Shown: positions 30,659 through 38,813 of the stretch, one piece after another
Layout: each line of letters starts with the position of its first letter
Position numbering within the stretch: the first letter of the stretch is position 1
The notes under the pieces: model-generated
Told to the model about the DNA's origin: nothing
Database searches by the model: none
The model's input: only the letters and a program-made list of their open reading frames with translations
From: Enterobacterales bacterium
GTDB taxonomy: Bacteria > Pseudomonadota > Gammaproteobacteria > Enterobacterales > Enterobacteriaceae
Reading direction: 5' to 3'
Length of the DNA stretch: 48,121 bases
Assembly (NCBI GenBank): GCA_015655145.1
Contig: JAATFO010000055.1
Span: 1-48,121, forward strand
Translations under genes and position numbers: made by a program

Positions 30659-31921
30659 ATGTTTGCACTTGTTGATGTGAACAGCTTCTACGCGTCGTGC
30701 GAGTCTGTATTTCGCCCTGATTTGAAATTCAAACCATTGATCGTATTAAGTAATAATGATGGTTGCTGCATTTCAAGGTCAGTAGAAGCCAAACTTATTG
30801 GCATAAAGATGGGCGAACCTTATTTCCAAATGAAAGAGGTCATTCAGCGTAACAAGGTTCAGGTTTTTAGCAGCAACTATGCCCTGTACGCGGATATGAG
30901 CCTCAGAGTGATGACGACGCTGGAAAATATGGCGCCAGGTGTTGAAATTTATTCGATTGACGAAGCTTTTATGGATATCAGCGGTGTCGGCAATGGTATG
31001 TCGCTGGAACAATTTGGCCGTGATGTCCGGGAGCGGGTACTGAAAGAAACGCATCTCACTGTCGGCGTTGGCATCGCGCAGACGAAGACGCTGGCTAAAC
31101 TGGCTAACTATGCTGCCAAGCAGTGGAGTAAAACCGGCGGTGTGCTTGATCTGTCGAGCATTGAGCGCCAGCGCAAGCTAATGGCGATTGTCCCGGTGGG
31201 TGAGGTTTGGGGCGTTGGCCGGCGTATCAGTAACAAGCTGAATATGATGGGAATCGAAACCGCGCTTCATCTGGCAGAAACATCATCCTGGGTTATCAGG
31301 AAGCACTTTAACGTGGTACTGGAAAGAACGGTGCGAGAATTACGTGGCGAGCCATGTCTGGAATTTGCCGAGTTTACGCCGACGAAACAACAGATCGTAT
31401 GTTCGCGCTCGTTTGGTAGCCGCATTACGCAGTATGAACAGATGCGCCAGGCGGTGTGTGCTTATGCGGAGCATGCCGCGAAGAAATTACGCGATGAAAA
31501 ACAGTTTTGCCGCCAGATAGTGGTATTTCTCAGAACCAGTCCTCATGCTAACGGCGAAACGTTCTATGGCAACCAGGCAACCGGCAATCTGCTGACGCCA
31601 TCGAATGATACCCGCGATATTATCCGGATGGCGATGGCGTGTCTTGAGCGTATCTGGGTCGATGGGCATCGCTATATGAAAGCCGGCGTGATGCTGGGCG
31701 ATTTCTTCAGTCAGGGTGTGGCTCAACTCAATCTGTTCGATGATGTCAAGCCACAGGCTAATAGTGAAGCGCTGATGCGCGTTGTTGATGCTCTCAACCA
31801 AAGCGGGAAAGGTAAGTTATGGTTTGCCGGCCAGGGCATACAACAACCGTGGGCGATGAAGAGAGAAAAGTTGTCACCGGCTTACACGACCCGGTACAGC
31901 GATCTGCCCGTGGTGAAGTAA
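30659..31921 (+). CDS. umuC: UmuC, catalytic subunit of DNA polymerase V
   Basis: Y-family error-prone polymerase that copies past DNA lesions with UmuD' and RecA. The metal ligands are Asp6 (FALVDVNSFYASCE) and Asp101-Glu102 (YSIDEAFMD). The helix-hairpin region GVWGVGRR-like (VWGVGRRISNKL) and the clamp-binding peptide QLNLF near residue 360 are present. 420 aa against 422 in E. coli, with no broken motif. It is expressed with umuD from the LexA-controlled promoter. The gene pair keeps E. coli-type chromosomal features, although umuDC also travels on plasmids. Confidence 0.97.
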   Translation: MFALVDVNSFYASCESVFRPDLKFKPLIVLSNNDGCCISRSVEAKLIGIKMGEPYFQMKEVIQRNKVQVFSSNYALYADMSLRVMTTLENMAPGVEIYSIDEAFMDISGVGNGMSLEQFGRDVRERVLKETHLTVGVGIAQTKTLAKLANYAAKQWSKTGGVLDLSSIERQRKLMAIVPVGEVWGVGRRISNKLNMMGIETALHLAETSSWVIRKHFNVVLERTVRELRGEPCLEFAEFTPTKQQIVCSRSFGSRITQYEQMRQAVCAYAEHAAKKLRDEKQFCRQIVVFLRTSPHANGETFYGNQATGNLLTPSNDTRDIIRMAMACLERIWVDGHRYMKAGVMLGDFFSQGVAQLNLFDDVKPQANSEALMRVVDALNQSGKGKLWFAGQGIQQPWAMKREKLSPAYTTRYSDLPVVK

Positions 31922-32215
31922 TGGTCTGCAGATGTAAAACGATGGCGACGGTACCATTAATCATCAGAACGTTTTCTGATACAGCCCAAAGATAAGCCGT
32001 ATCACAATTAAAACACGCGCAATTTTGATGAGAGTAACGGCTGTATCGATTTCGAACGTCAACCGGCACGGCGCTAATTCACGGTCCCCGTTCTCTACCT
32101 TTGGGATATCGGGCCTCTGCATTCCAGGAGCGAAGAACATGGCGGTGTCAGGAGGATGCGCACCTTGATAAGACGTAGGGGCATCCTGCTAACACAACGA
32201 TGTTTATGCGGGGCG

Positions 32216-33958
32216 TTATCGGCGTTGGCTACCGGCTAAATTAGCCGCCGTAACCGCCAAAATGGAAAGAAGGATCAACGCAACAACCGGTGCCGCGACG
32301 GCCCAACTGGCCTGTTCGATATACGGCATGCCTTCACTAAGCACCAGACCCCATTCGGGCGTAGGGGGTTGTGATCCCAGACCAAGAAAACCCAGCGCCG
32401 CCAGTGCCAGCGCGTTACCTGGCAGGCGCAACATGGCGTGACGCAATAACGGGCCACACAGCGGAGGCAAGAGATAACGCCAGGTACGACGGACAGGACC
32501 GACGCCTAAAATGGGCAGGATGCGAATATAGGGCTGTGCGTTAATCTCCACGATGAGGGCGGCAGTATGCGCAGCCAGGGGCGCCCAACTTGCTACCATG
32601 ACCGCCAGTGCGGCGCCGGTAGTCGTCGGACCATTAATGGCGGCAATCACCAGCCCGGCGATCACCGGCGGCATGGCATTGGCCACTTCAATCGGTCCGG
32701 AAAATAAGCGCGGAAACAGCCCTGCTACAATGCCAATGCCTAAACAGGCCAGTGTCACTCCCAGCGCCATCAGGCAGGTATGCAGGGCACCCTGTGCAAC
32801 ACGAGCCAGAACATCCCGTCCTGTGGCATCGGCGCCAAATGGCAGCACGAAGGAGGGCGGTTGCAGACGTGCATACTCGGAAGTTAATGCATCACGTGAT
32901 ACGCCCGCGACAATGAGTAGTATAAGTAATGCCGCACAAGCCACGGGAATCAGCCAGGCTAAACGGTGCGTATTGACCACAGGGACGGATGCCGGTATTT
33001 CTCCCGCCCGTAATGCGCGGCCAAGTAACATCAGGCGCAACAGGTGGGCGGTTATGCCAACGCCAGTTGCCAGCAACAATAAAATCAGAATGCCGGTTTG
33101 CAATGCCGGGAGATCTTGTGCCGCCGCCGCGCCCAGGGTGGCACGACCAAGTCCGGGAATGGCAAAAACCTTTTCAACGGCAATTGCCCCGCCGGTCAGT
33201 CCGATCAACACCAGACCCATTTGCGGTATTAATGCGGGCAGTGTGCGTTTTATCACCGCCAGGGCGATATAGCCACGGTTTATCCCGGCCATACTCCAGG
33301 TCATCAGCCATTTTTCATTGAAGGTGGCGGCCAGCGCATCGGACGACAGGCGCCCGAGTAATCCTCCGGCGGGAATACCCAACGCCAGCGCGGGTAAAAT
33401 CGCGTAATGCGGCCCTTGCCAGCCAAAGGGCGGAAACCCATGTAGCCAGACCGCTCCGACTAACAGCAACAATGAAGCCAATAAAAACTCAGGCAGAGCG
33501 GTTAACGCGGCGGCGATGATACCGGCCGGACGTAGCGCCCGACCGCTTAAGCCTGTGGAAAATGTTTTTGCGCACAATACCACGGTGATCAGCAGCGCCA
33601 CGGTCAAGGCGAACAGCATTAGCGTCAGTGAGACCCCGGTGGCTTGCAACATGCCCGGAAGTACTGGCTGACCAGAAACCCATGAGTTCCCGGCATCGCC
33701 GTGCAACAAACCCTTTAGCCAGTGCAGCAACAGCAATAACGGCCCCTGATCTAATCCCAGCGACTGGCGGATAGCATTCAGTGTTTCGCTGGTCGCCTCC
33801 TGATCACCAGAACGAGCGCGCAGTAGCGCCAAAGCAGGATCGGTGCCCGATAACCAGGGCAATATACCGACAAGCGCCACCATGGCCATCACGGTGAACA
33901 GGCGGGATAGCAGTGAACTCAGCACCGACCGCGAAAACCAACTGCGGAAAAACATCAC
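32216..33958 (-). CDS. fused ABC permease (DppB-like plus DppC-like), peptide/nickel family
   Basis: 580-aa inner-membrane protein that joins two permeases normally made separately. Residues 1-310 resemble DppB/NikB: a short N-terminal span, RSGDQEATSETLNAIRQSLGL, and the coupling stretch EKVFAIPGLGRATLGAAAAQ. Residues 330-580 resemble DppC/NikC: LPFGADATGRDVLARV (the GTDxxGRD motif), a coupling segment ILPILGVGPVRRTWRYLLPP, and LGFLGLGSQPPTPEWGLVLSEG. Together they would form the whole channel. The start GTG 33958 has GGAG eight bases away; ATG 33955 is equally possible. It is the last gene of the four-gene operon under the putative Zur box, 5 bases after the binding-protein gene. Confidence 0.88.
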   Translation of the reverse strand: MMFFRSWFSRSVLSSLLSRLFTVMAMVALVGILPWLSGTDPALALLRARSGDQEATSETLNAIRQSLGLDQGPLLLLLHWLKGLLHGDAGNSWVSGQPVLPGMLQATGVSLTLMLFALTVALLITVVLCAKTFSTGLSGRALRPAGIIAAALTALPEFLLASLLLLVGAVWLHGFPPFGWQGPHYAILPALALGIPAGGLLGRLSSDALAATFNEKWLMTWSMAGINRGYIALAVIKRTLPALIPQMGLVLIGLTGGAIAVEKVFAIPGLGRATLGAAAAQDLPALQTGILILLLLATGVGITAHLLRLMLLGRALRAGEIPASVPVVNTHRLAWLIPVACAALLILLIVAGVSRDALTSEYARLQPPSFVLPFGADATGRDVLARVAQGALHTCLMALGVTLACLGIGIVAGLFPRLFSGPIEVANAMPPVIAGLVIAAINGPTTTGAALAVMVASWAPLAAHTAALIVEINAQPYIRILPILGVGPVRRTWRYLLPPLCGPLLRHAMLRLPGNALALAALGFLGLGSQPPTPEWGLVLSEGMPYIEQASWAVAAPVVALILLSILAVTAANLAGSQRR

Positions 33959-33963
33959 TGATG

Positions 33964-35469
33964 CTACTCCGTTACTTGTCGGGTTGCGGGCGTCACCAAC
34001 AAACGCTCACGGGGATCGCGCGCTGCATCGCGGACAGATATCGCTTCGCCCTGAATAACGCGCTCATGCAATATTGGAATTGCCGCATCGCTGGCAAGGA
34101 TGAGATTTTCTGCCTGCATAATGGCCCGACGTCTGGCGTCGCCGGCGGGAATTGCCGCGGCTTTTTCGAGCGCCTGGTCAATGGCGGGATGACACAGGTG
34201 AGAAATATTAAACGATCCTTTACAGGAAAAATCGCTGTACATATAAGCGACCGGATCACCGGAATCAAGCAGGGTGGCGCGTGACAAAATAAAGGCGTCA
34301 AACTTGCCTGCCAGGGCGTCAGCCTCGATATGTGCGTACTCGCGTACCACTTGCTTTACTGTGAAACCCGCAGCGGTAAGCTGTTGCGCCAAATAAACCG
34401 CTACCTCGGGCAATTCGGCACGATCACTGAATGTTGCCAGAGTAATTGTCGCGCCACTCGGTGCTGTGAATGCCACGGGCGCGGCGACAGGCTGGCGTAG
34501 CGTCGCCGCCCAGGGTAACGCGGGACCCAGTAAGCCGCTGGCGACATCAGCATGTTTTTCATACACGTTATCGACGATTTGCTGGCGATTGATGGCATTA
34601 CGGGCTGCCGCGCGCAACGATGGCTGGCTAAACGCCCCCTGTTGGGTATTTAAATACAGCGTATTGGTGCGGGGCATCGCCACTTCATGCACTTGCGCTG
34701 GCTGGAGTAACGAAACCTGTGACACCGGAATCGCTTCGACAATATCGGCGGTCTGGGTGCGTAGCGAAGCTGCGCGTGCGGTACCGTCCGGCACGAAATT
34801 AACATCAATACCGGAGGATTGTGCTTTGGTGCCCCAGTAGCCATCAAACCGCTCAAGCTTCGCGCTGCTGGTGCCGGTAACCTGCGTCAAAACAAAAGGA
34901 CCGCTTCCGGTTCCAATGGGGGTTACCGTGCCGTTTTTCCCGTAGGCGGCGGGTGAGAGAATGGCCAGTTGTGGGCTTGACAAGCGTTGCGGGATCAAGG
35001 GATCAGGCTGGGCGGTAGTGATGATAATCGCGTTATCACCCTCAGCGCGTACATCCAGCGTCACGCCGTCAAGGATGCGGGGTTTCGGCGCCGCTTTTGT
35101 TGCAGCGGTCAGGCTATTGACAACGCTTTGCGCCGTAAGTAACGCTCCATCATGGAAGTGGACATCCGGTCGCAGGGTGAATTTCCAGCGATGTGCATCC
35201 AGTTGCTGCCATGCGGTAGACAGCGAGGGGTTCGCTTCACCAAAGGCATCCAGAACCACCAGCGTCTCCGCCGTGCTCCAGCGGGAGAGTTTAAACGCAT
35301 CATCACTCAGTGGCGTTAGCCCGGAGCGCGGTGGCTGAAGCATCGATAATCTTATCCTGGTTGCCTCGTCGTCTGCCGATCCTTTTTCGGCTTCGTTGAA
35401 ACAGGCTGATAATAGCAATACGCTGGTCAATAAGCCTGCGCGATAGCAAATCGAAGGGGGTGTCATCAT
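33964..35469 (-). CDS. periplasmic binding lipoprotein, SBP_bac_5 (peptide/nickel) family
   Basis: Solute receptor of the importer. It has a signal peptide with lipobox LLSAC (Cys23 counted from ATG 35469), so it is probably a membrane-anchored lipoprotein. Typical family 5 features are WSTAETLVVLDAFG, WKFTLRPDVHFHDGALLTAQSVVNSL (a long conserved block near residue 90), GTGSGPFVLTQ, NTLYLNTQQGAFSQPSLRAA and LLGPALPW. The C-terminal part holds SCKGSFNISHLCHP, a Cys- and His-rich stretch of possible interest for metal binding. The ligand is unknown; the Zur-like operator suggests zinc or a zinc chelate rather than nutritional peptides. The longer frame to 35544 overlaps the ATPase gene and lacks a signal sequence at its start. 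Confidence 0.87.
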   Translation of the reverse strand: MMTPPSICYRAGLLTSVLLLSACFNEAEKGSADDEATRIRLSMLQPPRSGLTPLSDDAFKLSRWSTAETLVVLDAFGEANPSLSTAWQQLDAHRWKFTLRPDVHFHDGALLTAQSVVNSLTAATKAAPKPRILDGVTLDVRAEGDNAIIITTAQPDPLIPQRLSSPQLAILSPAAYGKNGTVTPIGTGSGPFVLTQVTGTSSAKLERFDGYWGTKAQSSGIDVNFVPDGTARAASLRTQTADIVEAIPVSQVSLLQPAQVHEVAMPRTNTLYLNTQQGAFSQPSLRAAARNAINRQQIVDNVYEKHADVASGLLGPALPWAATLRQPVAAPVAFTAPSGATITLATFSDRAELPEVAVYLAQQLTAAGFTVKQVVREYAHIEADALAGKFDAFILSRATLLDSGDPVAYMYSDFSCKGSFNISHLCHPAIDQALEKAAAIPAGDARRRAIMQAENLILASDAAIPILHERVIQGEAISVRDAARDPRERLLVTPATRQVTE

Positions 35470-35509
35470 GTGGTTGTTGTTATCCTGAGTAAAAACGAAA
35501 CAAAACAGA

Positions 35510-36298
35510 TTAGTCTTTCTCGTCAAGATTACTGACGGAAACACGGGGTATTGCCGCGATCAGCCGCCGGGTCTCAGCGTGAGCCGGAGAGATGAGCAAG
35601 CGGCTGGTCGGACTGTCTTCAATAATCTGGCCTTTATCCATGACCAGCGTGCGCGAACAAAGCGCGGCGACACTTGAAATGTCGTGAGAAACCATCAATA
35701 TCCCCATGCCGCTCTCATCAGCAAGGCGGGCTAGCATCGTGGTCATTTCTTCCCTCAGCGGCATATCGAGTCCGCTAACGGGTTCATCCGCCAGTAAAAA
35801 GGCGGGTTGCAGTCCCATAGCGCGTGCGATGGCCACCCGTTGGGCTTGCCCGCCGGATAGCGTGCTTACCGCGCGATTCGCCAGCGCAGGATCGAGTTGA
35901 ACCTGCTTTAGCGCCGCATGAATCAGCGCTTCGTCAGGGCGGGTCATCGCCAGATAGCGTAAAGGCTCGCTAAGCGTCTCACGCACGGTCATAAATGGAT
36001 TAAGCGATGCGGCAGGGTCCTGAGGAACATATTGTACCAGGCGACGGTACCAGCGTAATTTCCTGACGGAGGTCGGGCGCAGTGGTCGTTGTTGGCAATA
36101 AATATCGCCCTGAGTTGCCGGTATCAGCGCCAGCAGCAGCGAAAGAAGAGTGGTTTTACCGCTACCGGAAGCACCAATCAGACCAACGCGTTCACCGGCG
36201 CATAAATTCAGGCTAATGTTATTAAGGATCAACGTATGCTGGCGTGGCACACGGTAGCTGACGCTGTGCATGGCGAGAAAAGAGGGACAAACAGTCAT
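35510..36298 (-). CDS. ABC transporter ATPase (DppF/NikE-like)
   Basis: Second ATP-binding subunit of the peptide/nickel-type importer. Walker A is GASGSGKTTL (about 43), the Q-loop is YVPQDPAASLNPFMTVRETL, the signature is LSGGQAQR, Walker B is AFLLADEPVSGLD, and the switch His is in MVSHD. I start at ATG 36298, which overlaps the stop of the preceding ATPase by 4 bases (ATGA) and gives 262 aa; the longer frame upstream lies inside that gene. Translational coupling of the two ATPases suggests they work as a heterodimer. Confidence 0.9.
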   Translation of the reverse strand: MTVCPSFLAMHSVSYRVPRQHTLILNNISLNLCAGERVGLIGASGSGKTTLLSLLLALIPATQGDIYCQQRPLRPTSVRKLRWYRRLVQYVPQDPAASLNPFMTVRETLSEPLRYLAMTRPDEALIHAALKQVQLDPALANRAVSTLSGGQAQRVAIARAMGLQPAFLLADEPVSGLDMPLREEMTTMLARLADESGMGILMVSHDISSVAALCSRTLVMDKGQIIEDSPTSRLLISPAHAETRRLIAAIPRVSVSNLDEKD

Positions 36299-37134
36299 GA
36301 TGCCAGCCTTGTGTCTGATACCGACATCAACGGCGCGGCTGAAGGGATCAGACGACTGGCGCGCCGCGCTGAGTTGACTAAATAGCGGGTATAAGGATGT
36401 TGTGGCGCGCGCAATAAGTGCATCAGAGAGCCGCTTTCGACAATACGTCCGTCCTCTATAATGATCGCGCGCTGGCACAATTGGGCGGCAAGGGCGATGT
36501 CATGAGTGATAAAAAGCAACGCGGATGCCTGTGGTGTCGCTGTGACGCGTTGCAAAATAGAGACAATCTGATTCTGGGTAGTCACATCCAGTGCGGTGGT
36601 GGGTTCATCAGTGATCAGTAATCGGCTTTTACACGCCAGCGCGAAGGTAATACAGACTCGTTGACGCTGTCCACCAGAGAGTTGCATCGGATAGCGCTGC
36701 ATTATTTCAGCAGGTTGGTTAAAGCCCATATCATGCAGTAACGCGGTAGCCTGGGTCGTCGCGTCGATTTTCCCCAGCGCATGCTGGTGCTTTAGCGCCA
36801 TGGTTAATTGTCTGCCGACTGTCACCAGAGGATTGAGTGCTGAGCTGGAGTCCTGGAAGACCGCCGCCACCCGGGTATGCTTCAGGCGTAAAGAGGGAGG
36901 AATACCGATAACCTCGTCATGACCAATACGCAAACTGCCACTCAGTTGGCACTGGCTGATTTGTGTGCCAATAATCGCGCTGGCCAGCAGGGATTTTCCG
37001 CAACCCGATGCGCCCAGTAGAGCCACCCGCTCGCCCCGCGCCAGCATGAAGCTCAGATTATCAATCTTTTTTTCCGCGCCGATGGACAGGGAAAAATTGG
37101 ATACAGTTAGAATCGTGTTTTCGCAATGTTCCAC
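36295..37134 (-). CDS. ABC transporter ATPase (DppD/NikD-like)
   Basis: First gene of the importer operon and first ATPase. Walker A GASGCGKSLL, Q-loop VFQDSSSALNPLVTVGRQL, signature LSGGQRQR, Walker B RLLITDEPTTALD and switch FITHD are all intact. The C-terminal APQHPYTRYLVNSARRAS is characteristic of the oligopeptide/nickel ATPases. The start is uncertain: ATGs at 37188 and 37173 fall inside the Zur-like operator, so I favour GTG 37134 (MEHCENTILTVSNF), although no strong ribosome binding site precedes any candidate. Confidence 0.85.
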   Translation of the reverse strand: MEHCENTILTVSNFSLSIGAEKKIDNLSFMLARGERVALLGASGCGKSLLASAIIGTQISQCQLSGSLRIGHDEVIGIPPSLRLKHTRVAAVFQDSSSALNPLVTVGRQLTMALKHQHALGKIDATTQATALLHDMGFNQPAEIMQRYPMQLSGGQRQRVCITFALACKSRLLITDEPTTALDVTTQNQIVSILQRVTATPQASALLFITHDIALAAQLCQRAIIIEDGRIVESGSLMHLLRAPQHPYTRYLVNSARRASRLIPSAAPLMSVSDTRLAS

Positions 37135-37171
37135 GGTTATACAAATCAGTTGAAAAGAGACAAGGTGTAAC

Positions 37172-37188
37172 ATGTTATGTAATAACAT
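37172..37188 (-). promoter_or_regulatory. Zur-like zinc operator of the ABC importer operon
   Basis: ATGTTAT-GTA-ATAACAT, two perfect 7-bp arms around 3 bases. The gamma-proteobacterial Zur box has the same core, ATGTTAT-ANT-ATAACAT. The site lies 38 bases before the likely start of the first importer gene, in the promoter zone (a TTGATG -35-like element is 20-25 bases further upstream on the minus strand). Zur with zinc would repress here; binding is inferred. Confidence 0.65.
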
Positions 37189-37369
37189 AACTTAATGCAT
37201 CAAAATAATGTATTTTTTATTCTACGGTTAGCGGGAATAAACGATTTTCACCGGAATCGGCGTGCGGCGCTTTTCTGCGGGCATGCCAGCGTCTGTCGGC
37301 CCACAAGCCATTAACCCGGTCTCGGATGACATCGGGGATGAAGGGGTGGGTTCATGTTAGCGAATGACT

Positions 37370-37392
37370 TGTTCATCAATCGTCGATGAACA
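37370..37392. repeat. 8-bp inverted repeat
   Basis: TGTTCATC and GATGAACA around AATCGTC. It stands just before a second hairpin; together they may end transcription of the lipoprotein gene. Confidence 0.55.
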
Positions 37393-37401
37393 GGCTGGTG
37401 A

Positions 37402-37431
37402 GACAGAGGCCTGCAAATACGGGCCTCTGTC
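37402..37431 (-). terminator. hairpin after the lipoprotein gene
   Basis: GACAGAGGCC (37402-37411) pairs perfectly with GGCCTCTGTC (37422-37431) over a 10-base loop. It begins 11 bases after the stop codon of the leftward lipoprotein gene. There is no T-run, so it may be a factor-dependent terminator or an mRNA-protecting end. Confidence 0.5.
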
Positions 37432-37441
37432 GTCAGATAAC

Positions 37442-37774
37442 TCATTCGCAGGTATAGGTAATCATGGTATTGCGCTGTGGATTAATAAGCCGAAATTGTT
37501 TAGCCGAGATACGCTGAGCCAGATAGCCCTCCTTTGTTATCGCCGCCGGGATATAATGCAGTCTGTCTGTAGATTGCAGTGGGCCGCTCTCGACTACCAC
37601 ATCATCCTTTGCCACGGAAAATGAATTTACCAGGTCGAATATACGCCCGGTTGTTGTCCCCAGACGCTGGCCATAAATGGTTGCAACGTCGCCGCTACAA
37701 TCAACGCCTTTAGGGGGGGACATGCAGGCTGTCAGTATCATCAGCGCCCCGGTGAACAGCATTATACGCAACAT
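37442..37774 (-). CDS. small lipoprotein of unknown function
   Basis: 110-aa predicted lipoprotein. The signal peptide MLRIMLFTGALMILTAC places the lipobox LTAC at Cys17, and Met at +2 would favour outer-membrane sorting by LolCDE. The mature part has CSGDVATIYGQRLGTT and ends with NTMITYTCE; two cysteines could form a disulfide. I use ATG 37774, 7 bases after AAGG; ATG 37780 is too close to that site. No named family recognised. Confidence 0.75.
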   Translation of the reverse strand: MLRIMLFTGALMILTACMSPPKGVDCSGDVATIYGQRLGTTTGRIFDLVNSFSVAKDDVVVESGPLQSTDRLHYIPAAITKEGYLAQRISAKQFRLINPQRNTMITYTCE

Positions 37775-38048
37775 TATCATGCCTTCTTTTCTTGTTATTC
37801 CTTTTTGCGTCGTGTTCTGATTTACCGTCCGGTTACTCAAACAGTATATTAGCCCGTCAACGGTATCAGAATGGAGATATACTCGCCATCTTTCACGTTG
37901 CCGATGTGTGGCGGTGCACTGATTGCGACAACGCGGAATACACCCTTATCGGGGCGTAAAGACAAAAGCGATATGGCTGTCGTGATTTACACCGTACGAA
38001 ACACTATGCTGACCCATATTGTATAATTTATAGGCAAGGAAAGATGAA

Positions 38049-38228
38049 ATGAGAGAAGAAAACGCGCATCTGATGGTGATTCAACATGCAGTAGAAAACT
38101 TGCCCACAGAACAAAAACGGCAAGTCGAATCTTGTATTCTGGCGATCAGGTCAGCCATGGCGGACTATAATGCGGAAGATGCTGGTATCGCGTTAATGCT
38201 CATTGCCGCGGAAGTGGCAGCAGAATAA
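38049..38228 (+). CDS. 59-residue acidic protein, function unknown
   Basis: A short open frame with ATG 38049, 8 bases after AAGGA, ending TAA. The product starts MREENAHLMVIQHAVENLPT and ends GIALMLIAAEVAAE. It is acidic and predicted all-helical, and resembles a group of small enterobacterial proteins with the pattern IQxAIxxLPxxQ ... ALALIGAE that I know only as hypothetical. A -10-like TATAAT lies at 38022-38027. Composition and ribosome binding site argue that it is real. Confidence 0.6.
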   Translation: MREENAHLMVIQHAVENLPTEQKRQVESCILAIRSAMADYNAEDAGIALMLIAAEVAAE

Positions 38229-38350
38229 TGAGGTTTTGTGTGTCGTTGTCGTGCTTATAATTCACCTTCGTCACTTATAAACTCCACATCAGGTCGTGAC
38301 TACCCGATGGCCAGTTTGTCACTGTGGATCGGGTTCGCACTGTCCCGCGT

Positions 38351-38713
38351 TTATTTTTTCCGGCTAAGGTCGTTCACCAGCCAGTGATGAATGACTGTCA
38401 CGATATAGTGTTGTTGCTCGGAAGATAGGGCATGATGGCGAGGGATACCATGCCATTTTTCCAGGCACTGGCGGCAACAGGTCGCTGTGGCATGTTGCGC
38501 AATAAACACCGGATGTCCGCGCATGGGGGTTTGTTTACCGTCATTTGCCGGATCCGCCGGCGCCAGTCGTTTCGCAACAAAATCCGCCGCATGGCTGTCA
38601 ATAATGTCCGGCCCTTTGTCCTGGCAATACTGCCATTCTTTGCTGCCAAGATGAAAACGCTGACGAAATGTGGAGCGTGACAGGCGCTGAAAAAGCGCTT
38701 CCATGGTATGCAT
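38351..38713 (-). CDS. DUF4186 family protein
   Basis: 120-aa protein with the DUF4186 hallmarks: LFQRLSRSTFRQRFHL, HAADFVAKRLAPADPANDGK, then PMRGHPVFIAQHATATCCR and CLEKWHGIPR. Conserved Cys and His residues (ATCCRQCLEKWH) hint at a metal site or redox role, but the family's function is unknown. ATG 38713 lies 9 bases after GGGAG and is preferred to the ATG at 38722. A second overlapping frame on the same strand is a shadow. Confidence 0.85.
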   Translation of the reverse strand: MHTMEALFQRLSRSTFRQRFHLGSKEWQYCQDKGPDIIDSHAADFVAKRLAPADPANDGKQTPMRGHPVFIAQHATATCCRQCLEKWHGIPRHHALSSEQQHYIVTVIHHWLVNDLSRKK

Positions 38714-38813
38714 ATACCGCATCTCCCGAATGACTGCCTCTGGTTTAACGTATTTTGCAACGCGACGGTAGCGCCCGGTCAGGTATTGCTAATCGGGCAT
38801 TGATATTAACCCT

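Larger units (their letters stand above)
37189..37441. other. intergenic region between the importer operon and the lipoprotein gene
   Basis: It holds AT-rich promoter sequence for the importer (about 37190-37230) and two hairpins near the lipoprotein end (37370-37392 and 37402-37431). No gene seen. Confidence 0.6.

Noticed and set aside
31976..32048. 9-bp inverted repeat GATACAGCC/GGCTGTATC after umuC
   Set aside because: Arms are more than 50 bases apart with no supporting feature; probably chance, or a weak terminator at best.
38398..38760. 120-codon frame on the minus strand overlapping the DUF4186 gene
   Set aside because: Shadow frame: the DUF4186 motifs lie in the other frame.
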